Assembly (NCBI GenBank): GCA_032821775.1
Contig: JAVLRN010000002.1
Span: 3,162,001-3,226,000 of the forward strand
DNA from: Sanguinoderma infundibulare
Lineage: Eukaryota > Basidiomycota > Agaricomycetes > Polyporales > Polyporaceae
DNA: 64,000 bases
Reading direction: 5' to 3'
How positions within the stretch are numbered: position 1 is the first letter of the stretch; every line of letters starts with the position of its first letter. A program made the position numbers and the translations under genes. Of this stretch, positions 12,558 to 22,815 are shown piece after piece. The notes beneath the pieces are model-generated. The model worked only from the letters and a program-made list of their open reading frames with translations, was not told the DNA's origin and searched no databases.

Positions 12558-13551
12558 GATGCAGAAATCGGATGTGCGAGGTATCGAGCCGGCCCAAGGG
12601 GAAAACGAGGCAGGCAGGCGAAGACGTTCCTCCACACGCACCTATATATACATATTTCCTGCCACCCTCGCCGTCTGCGGAACGCCGATCCCTGGTAGAG
12701 CTCTCAGAACATAACAGGACCCGGTTGAAGGTGAGTCTCGATATAGTTTGACGCATATATATCGCCATTCGACTCACAGTCTGCTGCGGAACGGGAGCTT
12801 GAAAGGCCCGCTCGAAGCCTTCGTTATTGATCTAACCCACGATATCACTGGAGTGCCTGGCATGGATCGTGTAGAACTTGTCCTGATGAACACGGAGATA
12901 AGCAAACCTTGGGAATCAATGGCAGGAATGAAATCACTCTCTCACCTCGAGTTACTGACCCGCAGGGTCGGTCCTTGGCTGTGGAATGGAATGAATGACG
13001 TGCACCAGACACGAGGCAGGCATAGACACTGCCACCATACCGTCGTGGCGGACACTCGTTCAAAGAGATACTTCGTAGTGACTGTTTAGGAACGCACAAG
13101 AAAGTAGTGCCACCTATGTCTTAAAGAGGATCGGGCTACTGGTAAGCATCCCAGTTGGCAGACGCAAAACAGCAAACCTGAGAGCATTAAATCAGGGTCA
13201 AGACCGCAATCCAAAGCAGATCTAGGTCATTGCTTGTTAAGGCCTCCAAGCGTCGCATCACGCCTCGTCGCAGGAACGCTCCGTCGATCTTCATGTCATT
13301 TCCGGCAGAAGAAACGAAGGAAGGGTATAGACTCATCGAATAAGACAACAACGCACCGCGGCGGTGGCACCCATAGTAGGACACCTCGCGCTTGGCCAAG
13401 CCCAAGACCGCAGGCCTCAGGCTTGGCGCATTATTCCCCCGATCGAGATTCAAACCTGCGCATCCTCCGGTGGAGCGTTGCATCGCGAATGAATTAGACA
13501 TGTGAGAAGACGAGAACAACACACACACCGCACACAGACGCAAGACAACGG
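12558..13551. other. Gene-free stretch
   Basis: Carries the MFS-B promoter in its first 100 bases. The rest has only short, unsupported open frames without family features on either strand, and no tRNA fold that I could confirm. Confidence 0.45.
12643..12650 (-). promoter_or_regulatory. TATA box of MFS-B
   Basis: TATATATA 86-93 nt upstream of ATG 12557, at the spacing seen for the other ACS transporters. Confidence 0.6.
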
Positions 13552-14775
13552 TCAGAACCCGCCCCACCGCGCATCATCCTCATCCTCCGCCTCGTCCACG
13601 ACCTTCGCCGCAACCTCGAGCGCGACCCGCTCCGCCTCGCGCTCCGCGTCCGCCTCCGTCACGGTCCCCCTACTTGTCGCCCGCCGCCGCCGCGCAGCCA
13701 TCGCCGTGCCTCGCGCGTGGCAGATCCGCTTAGATCGTTCCATCGCGTCCCGCGGAGCCTCCAACCCCGCTCCGAGCATGCTTGCATTAGACATGCGGAT
13801 AGGATGTGGCGCGAGAAGGACCGATTTTGCGTTCGGCCGGGCGGGTGTGCGCGTCCGGTGTGTCGCTGAGCTCGAAGTGGAGAGGGACGGCAGACAATCG
13901 AGGCGTTCCGGGCTAGGGAATGGCAGCGTGCAAGGTTGCGCGACTGCAGCAGGAGCAGGCAAGGCGGCGGCGAGAGCGTTGGCCGGGGCAGGAGACGAGA
14001 CCGAGGGAGGGACGAACGTCGGCGCGTTCGGGTTGAACTTGAACTCCTCGCCGTCCTTCAATGCCAGCACAGCGGTGCGGGGCGCCAGCTCGGAAATCGT
14101 GGTTGCGTCACCATCCTGCACAGATGTCTGTTCGAGTTCGAGTTCGAGTTTCGCAGAAGAGTCGAGATCCAGAGAGAGATTATCGTTGCCGTCCTCGACG
14201 ATGGTCTGCGTGCTGTTGAGTGAGGCCGCTAAAGTCGCCGTCGAGGAATCATCCGAAGGGGCCTGGTTCAAGTCGACCGCGAACTTAGGCGAGACGTCGC
14301 ACTGCTGTACAGCCGGGTTGCTGACCCGGACTTCCACGCGTAGGGTGAAGCCGTTGGGGAGGAGCCGGCAGCTGACGATGCGGGCGTGCGTGTCGGATGG
14401 CGTCTGAGCGCCGTCGATATCGCTCGCAACACCCGCAAGGTCCTGCTCGGGTCGAGCGGGATCTGGACCAAGCAAGGGCATTGATGTCGGAAATACAGCA
14501 TGACCATTGGAAAAACACTCACTGTGACCAATGCCTGCGCCATCCCCACACGCGACCTCCAATGTCCACAGTACGAAGTACCCCAGAAAGATCGCTGACA
14601 CGAGCACGAGGACGACCGCCAGCACGACACGCCCAGACAGGTAACCCGCAAGGAACCCAGAAAGAAGTCGGCGAGACCGCGCGCGGCCGTCTTCGTCGAA
14701 GAGATCGAACGGCGAGCCGAGGGTGTCCGCGACCCATGCGCGGGGCTGCTTGAAGACCAGGATGAGGGACGCCAT
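13552..14775 (-). CDS. Unidentified single-pass membrane protein, about 387-407 aa
   Basis: No family recognised. From ATG 14775 (MASLILVFKQ) there is a short N-terminal region, then one strongly hydrophobic helix (VVLAVVLVLVSAIFLGYF, residues about 50-67), and a long polar tail rich in Ser, Ala, Pro and acidic residues. The tail includes a LELELE run encoded by a TTCGAG hexanucleotide repeat (about 14134-14150). The C-terminus has an acidic EDEDDARWGGF end. A probable 60-nt in-frame intron lies at 14463-14522 (GTGAGT donor, CAG acceptor), giving 387 aa; unspliced it is 407 aa. Strong codon bias over the full frame supports it being real. An upstream in-frame GTG at 14835 was not taken as the start. 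Confidence 0.6.
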   Translation of the reverse strand: MASLILVFKQPRAWVADTLGSPFDLFDEDGRARSRRLLSGFLAGYLSGRVVLAVVLVLVSAIFLGYFVLWTLEVACGDGAGIGHSECFSNGHAVFPTSMPLLGPDPARPEQDLAGVASDIDGAQTPSDTHARIVSCRLLPNGFTLRVEVRVSNPAVQQCDVSPKFAVDLNQAPSDDSSTATLAASLNSTQTIVEDGNDNLSLDLDSSAKLELELEQTSVQDGDATTISELAPRTAVLALKDGEEFKFNPNAPTFVPPSVSSPAPANALAAALPAPAAVAQPCTLPFPSPERLDCLPSLSTSSSATHRTRTPARPNAKSVLLAPHPIRMSNASMLGAGLEAPRDAMERSKRICHARGTAMAARRRRATSRGTVTEADAEREAERVALEVAAKVVDEAEDEDDARWGGF

Positions 14776-15666
14776 GGGTGCAGTGTGTGGATAGTCTCGC
14801 AAAGTGATGGGGAGTTGATAAGACAACGTCGCCACCTGGGCGTTACGACAAGTAGTACTGAGTGAAAGAGAGGAGTGCTAGGGTGGGCAATGGCAGACTT
14901 GGAGGAGATGGTCGTCGTTCGTCTTCAGCCTTGCCTTGAGTTTTGGCGCCTGCTCGCTATTGTCGAGCTTGAGCTTGAGGTAGGTACCCCTTCTTTCGAG
15001 CAAAAAGAATGCACCGCAATAGACGGCAAGTCATCCATACGAATGTCCGAATACAGAGCATGTTGCAACGTTAGCACGATATCGTACACAAGCAAGTTAA
15101 CAACCGGGAAAGCGAGTACGACACAGCGAGACAAGAATATTGGCGAGTTACAGCACGATCGAGAGCCCGCGACGAGAAACAACCGCACTAATCGTACAGA
15201 GAGAAGAGTAGACATCACGGTAGCTGGATAAACTGACGAGAAGTATGGATGATAGGCATATGGCGAAACAAACTACAGAGTAATCACCGAGACGCAAGAG
15301 ACACGGACGGGAAATACGATCAACAAGACATGCAAGAAAACTGATTCTAGAGAGTCCATGCAGGTACGCCACCGCGAGAAGCAGACCTCCAGAGCCCAAA
15401 AACTGGAACCCTGAAGCCGCTTCCCAATGCGGGGACGCACCCGCCCGTTCCTCGTCCATCAGCGATATGACAGCCCCCAACAGAATCGGTCGCCAAAACG
15501 AGCTGTCAGCGCGCGTCGCTGAGTGCTCGTGCGGGGCGAACGATTCGAGAGATATCATAATGCTGCTGAGCGCGATCCGGCGGATGCCTGTGGAGCAGCG
15601 GTAAGTGCCAACGTGCAAAACGCGGCGCGGGGTAGATACTCACCGCGAATCACACCCTCGCGCGTC
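14776..15666. other. Gene-free stretch
   Basis: Lies between the starts/ends of two minus-strand genes and should hold the upstream gene's 3' UTR and the downstream gene's promoter. A weakly hydrophobic open frame on minus (about 15148-15552) lacks a good start and any family sign. Confidence 0.4.
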
Positions 15667-16875
15667 CTAAGCGTCGGGCTCGTCCTTCTTGACGATCTTC
15701 TTGCCTTTCTTGCTTTTGCCGGGCTTCGCGTTCTCGGCCTTGCGCGGCGACCCGAGCTTGGTGTGGGCGGATTGATGGTGCCGGTTGAGGTCGTGCTTCC
15801 GGCTGAACGCCCGGTCACACCCAGGCTCCTCGCAGGCGAAGGGGCGCAGGCCGAGGTGCACGGTCTGGTAATGCACCTCCCTGTTGTGCGTGCGTCCGAA
15901 CACTGAAAAATGCAACCGGTCGTCAGCGATGGCAAAGTTATAGGGGAGCGGAGAGCACGTACGTTTGCCACATTCGCAGCAGGCAAAGCGCGGAGTCGTG
16001 TCCTGCTGCTTGCGCTTCCTCTTCGGAGGAGCGTCGTCCTCGCTCGCCGAGTCGCTGTCGTTGTCGTCCTCGACGCGGCAGCGCTTGGTGCGCGTCGGGC
16101 ACGTCGGCTTCTTGTCCTCAACGACAAGGACGTCCTGGGGGTGTTTAGGAGGGAGGTTCGGAAGAGGAAGAGGCGACGCCGGAGCGATGGAGGCGAACGT
16201 GAACTCATGCACGTTCGCCTCCACACCCGTCGTAAGGCCCGAGACAACGGCGTTCGCAACATCGACCATGTGTTGCGACAGCGGCTGCTCCGGCCAGTAG
16301 AACTGACCGTTGTCGTCGTAGCCGTTGTGAGCGTCGAACATGACAGGGTGCATGTGCGAAGCTGGGGTGGGAGCCAGGAGGTCGGCAGGGAACGCGTCGG
16401 CCACGTACACGGCGGCGGAGGAAGACGGGATGTGGTGGTCGAACAGTCCGTCTAACAGTCCGTCGTCTGTCGGGGGGAGCTTTAAATCCGGGAGGGGAAA
16501 GTTTGCAGGAGAGTTGATGAGGGTACCGTCGGAAGCAGGGGAGAGGGGTACAATGATGGTGCCTTCGCAAGACGACATATTGTCGGCGGACGGGTCAGGA
16601 GGAGGGCCGGATGCGAATGGTAAAGCAGTGTTGAACACCAACTGCCAGTCGATAGTTGTGTCGGGCTGGCAGGTCAAGTGGGTCTGGTTGACGTGGTCGA
16701 GGTCGAGACTGAGCAAGTCTATGTCTCGATCGAAGGATTCGACGGACCCCGACGCGTCCCCCGGGCTCTGTGGAGCCTGGTTGGACGCGTGAGGGCTCCC
16801 GGGCACGCCCACCCAGTCGAAGAAGGGGATGAACGCCTCGGGGCGTTGCTGGTACGTCTCGTCGTAGAAACTCAT
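15667..16875 (-). CDS. C2H2 zinc-finger transcription factor TF1, 382 aa
   Basis: Nuclear DNA-binding regulator. A long low-complexity N-terminus rich in Pro, Ser and Asp (likely activation or interaction region) is followed by a basic stretch PPKRKRKQQD (nuclear localisation type). Two C-terminal C2H2 fingers come next: CCECGK-LFGRTHNREVH-x4-H, then CEEPGCDRAFSRKHDLNRH with a final H. A Lys-rich tail ends KKDEPDA. The intron 15903-15962 (60 nt, GTACGT donor, TTTTCAG acceptor) cuts finger 1 in phase 1 just after CGK; without splicing the finger would be destroyed, which supports it. ATG 16875, stop 15667. Closest relatives in the window are TF2 and TF3, which share the RRQDTT-like linker before the fingers and the SRKHDL core. 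Confidence 0.85.
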   Translation of the reverse strand: MSFYDETYQQRPEAFIPFFDWVGVPGSPHASNQAPQSPGDASGSVESFDRDIDLLSLDLDHVNQTHLTCQPDTTIDWQLVFNTALPFASGPPPDPSADNMSSCEGTIIVPLSPASDGTLINSPANFPLPDLKLPPTDDGLLDGLFDHHIPSSSAAVYVADAFPADLLAPTPASHMHPVMFDAHNGYDDNGQFYWPEQPLSQHMVDVANAVVSGLTTGVEANVHEFTFASIAPASPLPLPNLPPKHPQDVLVVEDKKPTCPTRTKRCRVEDDNDSDSASEDDAPPKRKRKQQDTTPRFACCECGKRTCSPLPYNFAIADDRLHFSVFGRTHNREVHYQTVHLGLRPFACEEPGCDRAFSRKHDLNRHHQSAHTKLGSPRKAENAKPGKSKKGKKIVKKDEPDA

Positions 16876-18037
16876 GATGGGGGATGGAGAAAGGATGTCG
16901 GTACGGAGAGGGGGTCGACTGCGACTGAGGTCGTGGTGGTGGTGGGAAGAGGCAGAGAGAGTTGGGGCGATGAAGGCCTCGAGCGTGAGTACTTACTATC
17001 GGCCCCAAGCGCTGCCTGATGCTGCAGCTTGCTGCAGCTTCTCTGCTTCTTCCGTCCCGTGAATTCAGCGCCAGGGCGCCCTCGAGGCGAGTCCTGAGAG
17101 GGTTTGTGGATATATCGAGTGTGGAAGCCTTCCAGAGACCCAAGCTGTCTGCAGATCACCAGCGGAACGTATAGGCAGTTTGCGCGATATAAGCCCGGCG
17201 GTCGTCGGATGGATATCACTGGGAGAATGACCTTGATCAGTTCAGTGAACGGCGCCGTAAGCAGCAAAGACGACGAGAACGAGGACGGGGATGAGGAGCT
17301 TCTCAGTCGACGTCGTCGTAGGCCAAGGGGAGCGCGCGATAGTGGTAGTGACCGATCCGATCGCGGGGCATCAAGCTGTGCTCGCCGTAGTTGGGCGCGC
17401 GAGACTGCGACGACCACGTTCATGACCTCGATCCACGCCTTGCCCTATTCAGCATATTCAGCCTGCCTCATTACATCCCACCCGCCCTCACTGGCTGTGC
17501 GATACGTCTCCGCAGCGATCTGCGATACTGTACAGGTAAGTGTTCGCCTGTGTTCGCGCACGTATGTATGTGTGACATTGATCCACGGCACACGTGTAAT
17601 CTTTCAGAGACACGCGGGGCCAACGCAGGGCTGTCATCAGGTTGCTTTCAACCAGATTGGGGTTAAACCGCGTGTGGCGCTGCAAATCGCCGCCACTAAG
17701 TCGACTCCTCAACCACGTTACTCTCCACTACGTTTGCCACCTCCCCTCTTGTCTCGTATTCCATCGGCAACCACGGGCCGCACGGCACACCGAAGCACAT
17801 GTAGTGTCCACCATTCCCACTGTTGACTGTAACGGGAGCCACAGTGCGGCATACTTACAACTGCCAAACACAAGTCATTTGCTATCCCAGGGCTGTGCAC
17901 AGACGATGACAGCTCGGGACCGGTCGCATTTCGCTCAAGGTCGAGCCCGCAGAGTCACGGCTATATAGCTTCAACTCCCACCTTCAGCCAAGTCAACAAT
18001 CTACCTCCCCCTCCGCTATCCACTACATACAATACTT
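16876..18037. other. Divergent promoter region, TF1 / DUF4419
   Basis: TF1 (minus) and the DUF4419 gene (plus) are transcribed away from each other, so this 1.16 kb holds both promoters. A CTATATAG box is near the DUF4419 start. Open frames here begin with non-ATG codons and show no domain. Confidence 0.5.
17961..17968 (+). promoter_or_regulatory. TATA box of the DUF4419 gene
   Basis: CTATATAG 70-77 nt upstream of ATG 18038, followed by a C-rich leader (CTACCTCCCCCTCC) just before the start. Confidence 0.6.
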
Positions 18038-19403
18038 ATGCCGGTCACCTTCCAAGTCGCACCTCACCCCGCGGAGCATTACTCGCTTCCATTCGTCCAG
18101 CCTAAGGCCATCGGTGCAGACAATATTCTCAAGGCCGCGGCGTACCAGCAGTGGTTGCAATGCGAAGAGCTCCTCCAGTCGTCCATCGCGCCCGAGGACG
18201 TTCCGCGGCTTGTCCCCCGAGGAAATGGCTTCGTCGAGGCCGTCTTGACGGCGTATAAGAAACACCACCATCTCGTCATCCGGTGCGTTTCTGCACATAC
18301 GATTCTATCGTGAACACGAACAAGATTAACAAATTGCATACCTAACAGCCCAGACGACGTATGGATCGCCATCCTCAGCCAGCTCAACTTCTACATCAAC
18401 GCCCACGCCGACGACCTCCGCGCCCACTTCGTCCCCCACACCGACGGCAAGAAGCTCCTCACCGTCTCCGCCGTCGGCACGCGCTACACCGTCGACTTCG
18501 CGTCCATGGCCCGCCAGATGACCACCCAGATCCGCAAGCACGTCGTCGACCCCTCCCTCGTCGACTGGATCCTCCCCGACTTCACCACCTCCACGACCAA
18601 GGACACGACCATCTGCGCCGTGATGACCATGTCCTCGCTCAAGTCCTACTTCGACTACCGCATGCGCTGCATGTGCGGCATCCCGTCCGTCACCCTCCAG
18701 GGCGAGCGTACGGACTGGCAGAAGCTCCTCGACCGCGTCGCCGGTCCCGACGGCCGCCTGCCTGCGCTCGGCACGGAGCCCGCGGCGTGGGCGCGCATGC
18801 TCGTGCCGACCCTCGAGCGGTTCGTGCGTGCGTTCGACGGCGCGCCGGACCTGGAATTCTGGGGGGACGTCGCGCACGCGCACCCGGTGTTCTATGGGCC
18901 GGACGACATGAGCGGCTGGATCACGGCGTTTTCGGTCTGGGACTCCGATGGGAGGTGGCAGGGACGCCCGCTGGACGAGGTCGCGAACCCGAGGGAAGAG
19001 AAACATCGCAACCCAGGTGCGTCTGTTTCTGTTTGGTGATTCCTGCATTTCGCCGCTCATGGTCTACCCCTCTACCACATATACGCGCGTTGCAGACGAG
19101 CGCGAGCGGCGCTACGTCCTCGACGGCATCTCGTACCCCGCCCTCTCGCAGACGCAGATCACGCAGGGCTTCTGTGAGGTCGACGTCCTAGTGGACGACA
19201 ACGGCGAGCAGTTTGACTGCATGATGGTCGCGGGGCATGTCGCGTTCGCCGTGTCCGGCTCGAAGACCGACCAGCGTCCGGACACCCTCAGCCCGAGCCC
19301 AGAATGGTTCATGTTCGTGAAGGGGAAACGAGAGGACAAGCTGGAGAAGCTGCGAAGGCGGCCGCCAATGCCCCCGCCGCAGCCAGTGCCGTGGAGGAGG
19401 TGA
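18038..19403 (+). CDS. DUF4419 protein, 406 aa
   Basis: Domain-of-unknown-function DUF4419, expanded in basidiomycetes; biochemical role unknown. Seen: an N-terminal NGFVEAVLTAYKKHHHLVIR, the hallmark PDDVWIAILSQLNFYINAHA right after intron 1, then TTKDTTICAVMTMSSLKSYFDY, CMCGIPSVTLQGERTDWQKL, FVRAFDGAPDLEFW, MSGWITAFSVWD, and the C-terminal DNGEQFDCMMVAGHVAF with FMFVKGKREDKLEK. Introns are 18283-18348 and 19017-19095; the exon lengths sum to a multiple of three. ATG 18038 is preceded by a TATA box. It is the intact first copy in a tandem duplication; the second copy is wrecked (about 21979-22815), and another DUF4419 gene lies at the right edge of the window. Confidence 0.88.
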
Positions 19404-20879
19404 CTGCATGGGCGCTACCATGGGTGTGTGATTGCTTAGTGTTCTCCGAGGCGGTTGGCTCCGTTTTGTTCTTGACAGAGGGGATTCGCATATATGAAAT
19501 CTCGCTGTTTCGGTGCATCAGTGGTGCTCTCACCCTCTGATGGAGCGCCGAATTCCTACCATACATGCTTGAAATTCTCTTCTTCCGCCTTTAAAATCAC
19601 ATGGACCTGATGGTGCGTGGGGCCGCCAGAGAATGTATCCACCTCGTCATGCACGTTGCGAGAAACTCCCAGGAAGAGAGTAGAGAGCGATTTGCAAGAC
19701 GGGGCCGCGGAGCGAAGGCGGATGCTTCTCTCTTCCAGATTTCAGCGCCTGTCCGGCAACAATCGAGGATCTTCCACCACGGTCGATATTTCCTCCTTGG
19801 CACTGACGTAGAACCCCGGGCTTCGGGTTGGACGAATTAATATCAAACGAACTTCCCCACAGACCGTCGGCCCCGGTGAGTCAGGATGCATGATCGTGGA
19901 TTAATGCCTCGTGGCTGTTGCCTAGTGATGAAGCATCTCAGAGCAGAGTCTTCGTGATCGGCAGGATGGGATCGAGCTGAGGAATTATTGGTGGAGTGAC
20001 CTGGATCCTGGACCCTTCGAGCTCTCTACGTGTTGGTCATGCTAACAATGGCACCCAGGACTAGCGTTATGCTTGAGATATGACTGGCCGGACCCCGGGG
20101 CGTCGCGAGTATCCGATTTTCGCGCACAAAATTCTTCTCTGTCGGGTCGAATAACGTTAATTCCCGAACGAGAAGAGGCGTACGCATATACTCTGGCCGG
20201 CGGTATCGGTTTCGGAAGCATTGGAGAAGTATGCCCGTTTGCTTCTTCCGCGCTATTCGGCGGACCGCGGAGTGACGTGCTCTCTGGTGGGCACAACCTT
20301 GTGAACGAATGTCACCGTTAATCTTGACCTTGCTGGCCAGCAGTTGCAAGTCCGTCGGAATCGTGGGGACGGTGCTCATTGTTCCCCGTGTTATTCAGAA
20401 CAATTCAGTCGGTCTACTTTGGGGTGATGTTTAGGCTTGCTCCGAACGCAGACGCTGCACGAGAAGTCAAATGGCCCGGGCTTCCCTGTCCTGTATCACG
20501 GCAGAAAGTGGTATTTCCCAACAATGAGAACAGTTCCGCTGTCCCATTTGGGTACAATGCGGGCCGGGGTGTAGTAGCATCGCTCCCGCCATACATCACA
20601 CTACGAAATTAGGTCCACAGTTCCATACTTACCTAGGCATCATTATGTGCCGCAACCTGTGAGTCCGAACATTGAGCCATATGATTCTTCAAGTTTCTGG
20701 CACACAGCGCTGCTGGCCCCTGCAGGTGAGAAGAATACCCTCCATGTCGATGTTCAAACTATTAAATACGAGCTTTCGGGGCCGAAGAGGTAACCATCGC
20801 CCCGCAACATCCCTCTCGAGCTCTCTCTCCACCCGTCGCTTTTAGTCAACCGCCGGAGGTGGAGAGTTTACCAACAACA
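19404..20879. other. Spacer of duplication copy 1
   Basis: No gene supported. Much of it is recognisable, diverged, in the copy-2 spacer at 22816-24672, so these are paralogous non-coding sequences. The right end is the promoter of the small C2H2 gene (TATTAAATA near 20758). Confidence 0.5.
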
Positions 20880-21287
20880 ATGTCCTACCACGAGTCTCTT
20901 CCGAATCTCACCGCTCAACCGGACAAGAAGATAGTTGTGTGCGACGACTGCAACAAAGGTAAGCGAGATTGGACACCATCTCGTCCAGCACTGTAGCGGT
21001 TCGAGTGCATAGAGAACGGTGCTAACTACGTGCTTTCAGCGTATTCTCGGATGTCGTCCTTGAACCAGCATCGGAACGAGAAGCACAACCCGTCGTTCTT
21101 CAAGTTGGCCTGCACGGTCTGCTGGAAGAATTACACGCGGATGTCGTCCTTGAACGAGCACTGGCGCAAAAACCACGGCTCGGCCGTCGTCGTCAAGCAT
21201 TCTTGCGCGGTGTGCAACAAGGCGTACACGAAGAAACACGACCTCAAGCGGCACTTCAACTTGGAGCATGAGAACGCAGGCAAATGA
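20880..21287 (+). CDS. Small three-finger C2H2 zinc-finger protein, 108 aa (copy 1)
   Basis: Almost the whole protein is zinc fingers: CDDCNK-AYSRMSSLNQH, then CTVCWKNYTRMSSLNEH, then CAVCNKAYTKKHDLKRH, each with a final H after four residues. The short N-terminus (MSYHESLPNLTAQPDKK) has no activation-type region, so it may act as a competitor or accessory DNA-binding protein (inference). An intron at 20959-21039 (GTAAGC donor, GCTAAC branch, TTTCAG acceptor) cuts finger 1 in phase 1 after CNK. ATG 20880, TGA 21285. Fingers 1 and 2 are near-duplicates (RMSSLN in both), implying internal duplication. A near-identical copy lies at 24673. Confidence 0.82.
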
Positions 21288-21978
21288 TTTGTGGTACGTA
21301 CCCTGGTGTTCTGGCTGACATACCCACTTCCTTAAGCTTACATCATTGTTGTCCACAGCGAAGTCGTGGGATCAGCGATCCTGTACTCCGTTCGAATTGT
21401 GCTATAAGGCGACGAGTTTTGTGTTTGCAAGTTTAGTAATGCTTCGCGCTTGGTTTCGATAATGTTTTTCCCCTAATCCGTTCTCGTCAACCAGAATGTA
21501 CTTGATTGTACACCCATGTACAGCTATGCGGTCCTCTTTGGGCAAAAGTTTTTCACTGAGAAGTACCCCACTGGTCGGCGTGCAAGCTTGGATGAGGTCA
21601 AAAGCCACCTCTGGTTCCACATCATGTACGTCCCTCGTATTATTCGTGCCATCCTCCGCTCATCCTGCATCTCATGCCGTCCTCCGCTCTCCGCATGGCC
21701 ATAAGCAGCTGGGACGGTGTCCTTATACTGAGCCCAGAACGTCGGGTACCTCGACTGCGTTCCTATCCTCGGGCCGGTCAGTAGCCGGCCAGTAGCCGGA
21801 CAGTAGCCGGACAGTTGATGCGCACCAACACCGCCTTCGGCGAACCTCGTCTTGCCAGCCATCAAAGTCCTCCATTCGAGGCGCTCCCATCTTTCTCTGC
21901 AAGTCTGATGCCTTCACCTCTCGACAATGGTAGCCCCTTCTCAGATCGCGATTTCGTTCAGAGCCTTCCATGCGCCGG
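21288..21978. other. Junction between duplication copies
   Basis: Left part is the 3' flank of the small C2H2 gene, repeated at 25160-25310. Right part includes a short tandem repeat and a stretch (21860-21960) resembling 26000-26105 upstream of TF2. No gene supported. Confidence 0.5.
21777..21813. repeat. Short tandem repeat, unit about 11 nt
   Basis: CAGTAGCCGG(A/C) occurs three times in a row with a fourth partial unit CAGTTG. It sits at the junction between the two DUF4419/C2H2 duplication copies. Confidence 0.6.
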
Positions 21979-22815
21979 TGCTGACTTCGCATCCATGGCG
22001 CGCCAGATCCGGCAGCACGCCCGACCATTGGCCCCTCCCTCGTCCACTGAATCCTCCACGACCAAGGACCCGACCATCTGCGTCGTACTGACCATGGTCA
22101 GGCGCGAGTGGTACTTCGACGACAGCATGCACTGCATGTGTGACATTCTATCCGTCACGCTCTGGGGCGAGCGCGCGGACCAGTGACAAAGAGCTCGAGT
22201 CGAGCTAGTCGCCGCCTCCGACGGCCGCCTGTCTGCGTTCCGCGCGCCAATCCTCAGCCTTCAGCGTTTCGTGCGTGCGCTGGACGGCGCGCCGGACGTG
22301 AACTTCTGGCGGGACGTCCGTGCACGCTCACGCGGCATTCTAGTATGGGCCAGTCGACATGAGCGGGTCCGGGATCACGGCATTTCTTGTGCGGGACTGC
22401 GACGGGAGGTGGCAGGGACGCCAGTTGGACAAAGTGGCGAGCCCTTGCACTTAGGTACGTTTGTTTTGGTTTGGTGATCTATTCGTGGCTCTGGCCGCTG
22501 ATGGTCTACCGTTCTGCCACATATTACGCGCGTCGTAGAGGGGCTCGAGTGGCGCTACGTTCTCGACGGCATCTGGTATCCCGCACTTTCCCAGGCCCAG
22601 ATCACCCAGGGCTTCTGCGAGACCATGGCAAGCAGTTTGGCTGAATGATGGTTGCGGGGCACGTCGCGTTCGCCATGTCGGGCTCGAAGCTCGAGCGGCA
22701 TCCGGACACGCTGAGCATGAGCCCCAAATGGTTCATGTTGGTGAAGGGAAAGCGGGAGGAGAAGCTCGAGAAACTGAGAAGATGGCCGCTGGAGGCAACT
22801 GCGTGCTACCGGTGA
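21979..22815 (+). pseudogene. DUF4419 pseudogene (copy 2)
   Basis: Degenerate copy of the 18038-19403 gene, starting at the segment equivalent to DFASMARQ and reaching the C-terminal GKREDKLEK equivalent. Recognisable pieces: TKDPTICVVLTMV, CMCDILSVTLWGERAD, FVRALDGAPDVNFWRDV. An in-frame TGA follows GERADQ (ends at 22189), where the intact gene has DWQKL; several frameshifts follow. The N-terminal exon and the start of exon 2 are missing. It lies directly upstream of the intact small C2H2 copy, so only the DUF4419 half of the duplicated unit decayed. Confidence 0.85.

Larger units (their letters stand above)
18490..21540 (+). repeat. Tandem duplication unit, copy 1 (DUF4419 + small C2H2)
   Basis: Matches 21979-25310 in the same order and orientation: DUF4419 coding sequence, spacer (for example the stretch around 19590-19800 against 23230-23500), small zinc-finger gene, and a 3' flank (21400-21520 against 25160-25290, including ATGCTTCGCGCT in both). 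Edges are approximate, read by eye. Confidence 0.8.

Noticed and set aside
13400..13500. Possible tRNA on the minus strand (GGTTTGAATCTCG, T-loop-like)
   Set aside because: The bases around the loop do not form a T stem, and no acceptor or anticodon arm could be placed.
13502..14407. 301-codon open frame on plus over the single-pass membrane protein
   Set aside because: Complementary-strand shadow of a GC-rich gene; Arg/Ser-rich without domains, and the minus frame has a clear membrane helix and plausible start.
15148..15618. Hydrophobic minus-strand frame downstream of TF1
   Set aside because: First codon is TTG, no good start or homologue, and it lies in the probable TF1 3' flank.
17104..17826. 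240-codon open frame on plus upstream of the DUF4419 gene
   Set aside because: Starts with TTG, has no domain or splice logic, and overlaps the divergent promoter region and TATA box.
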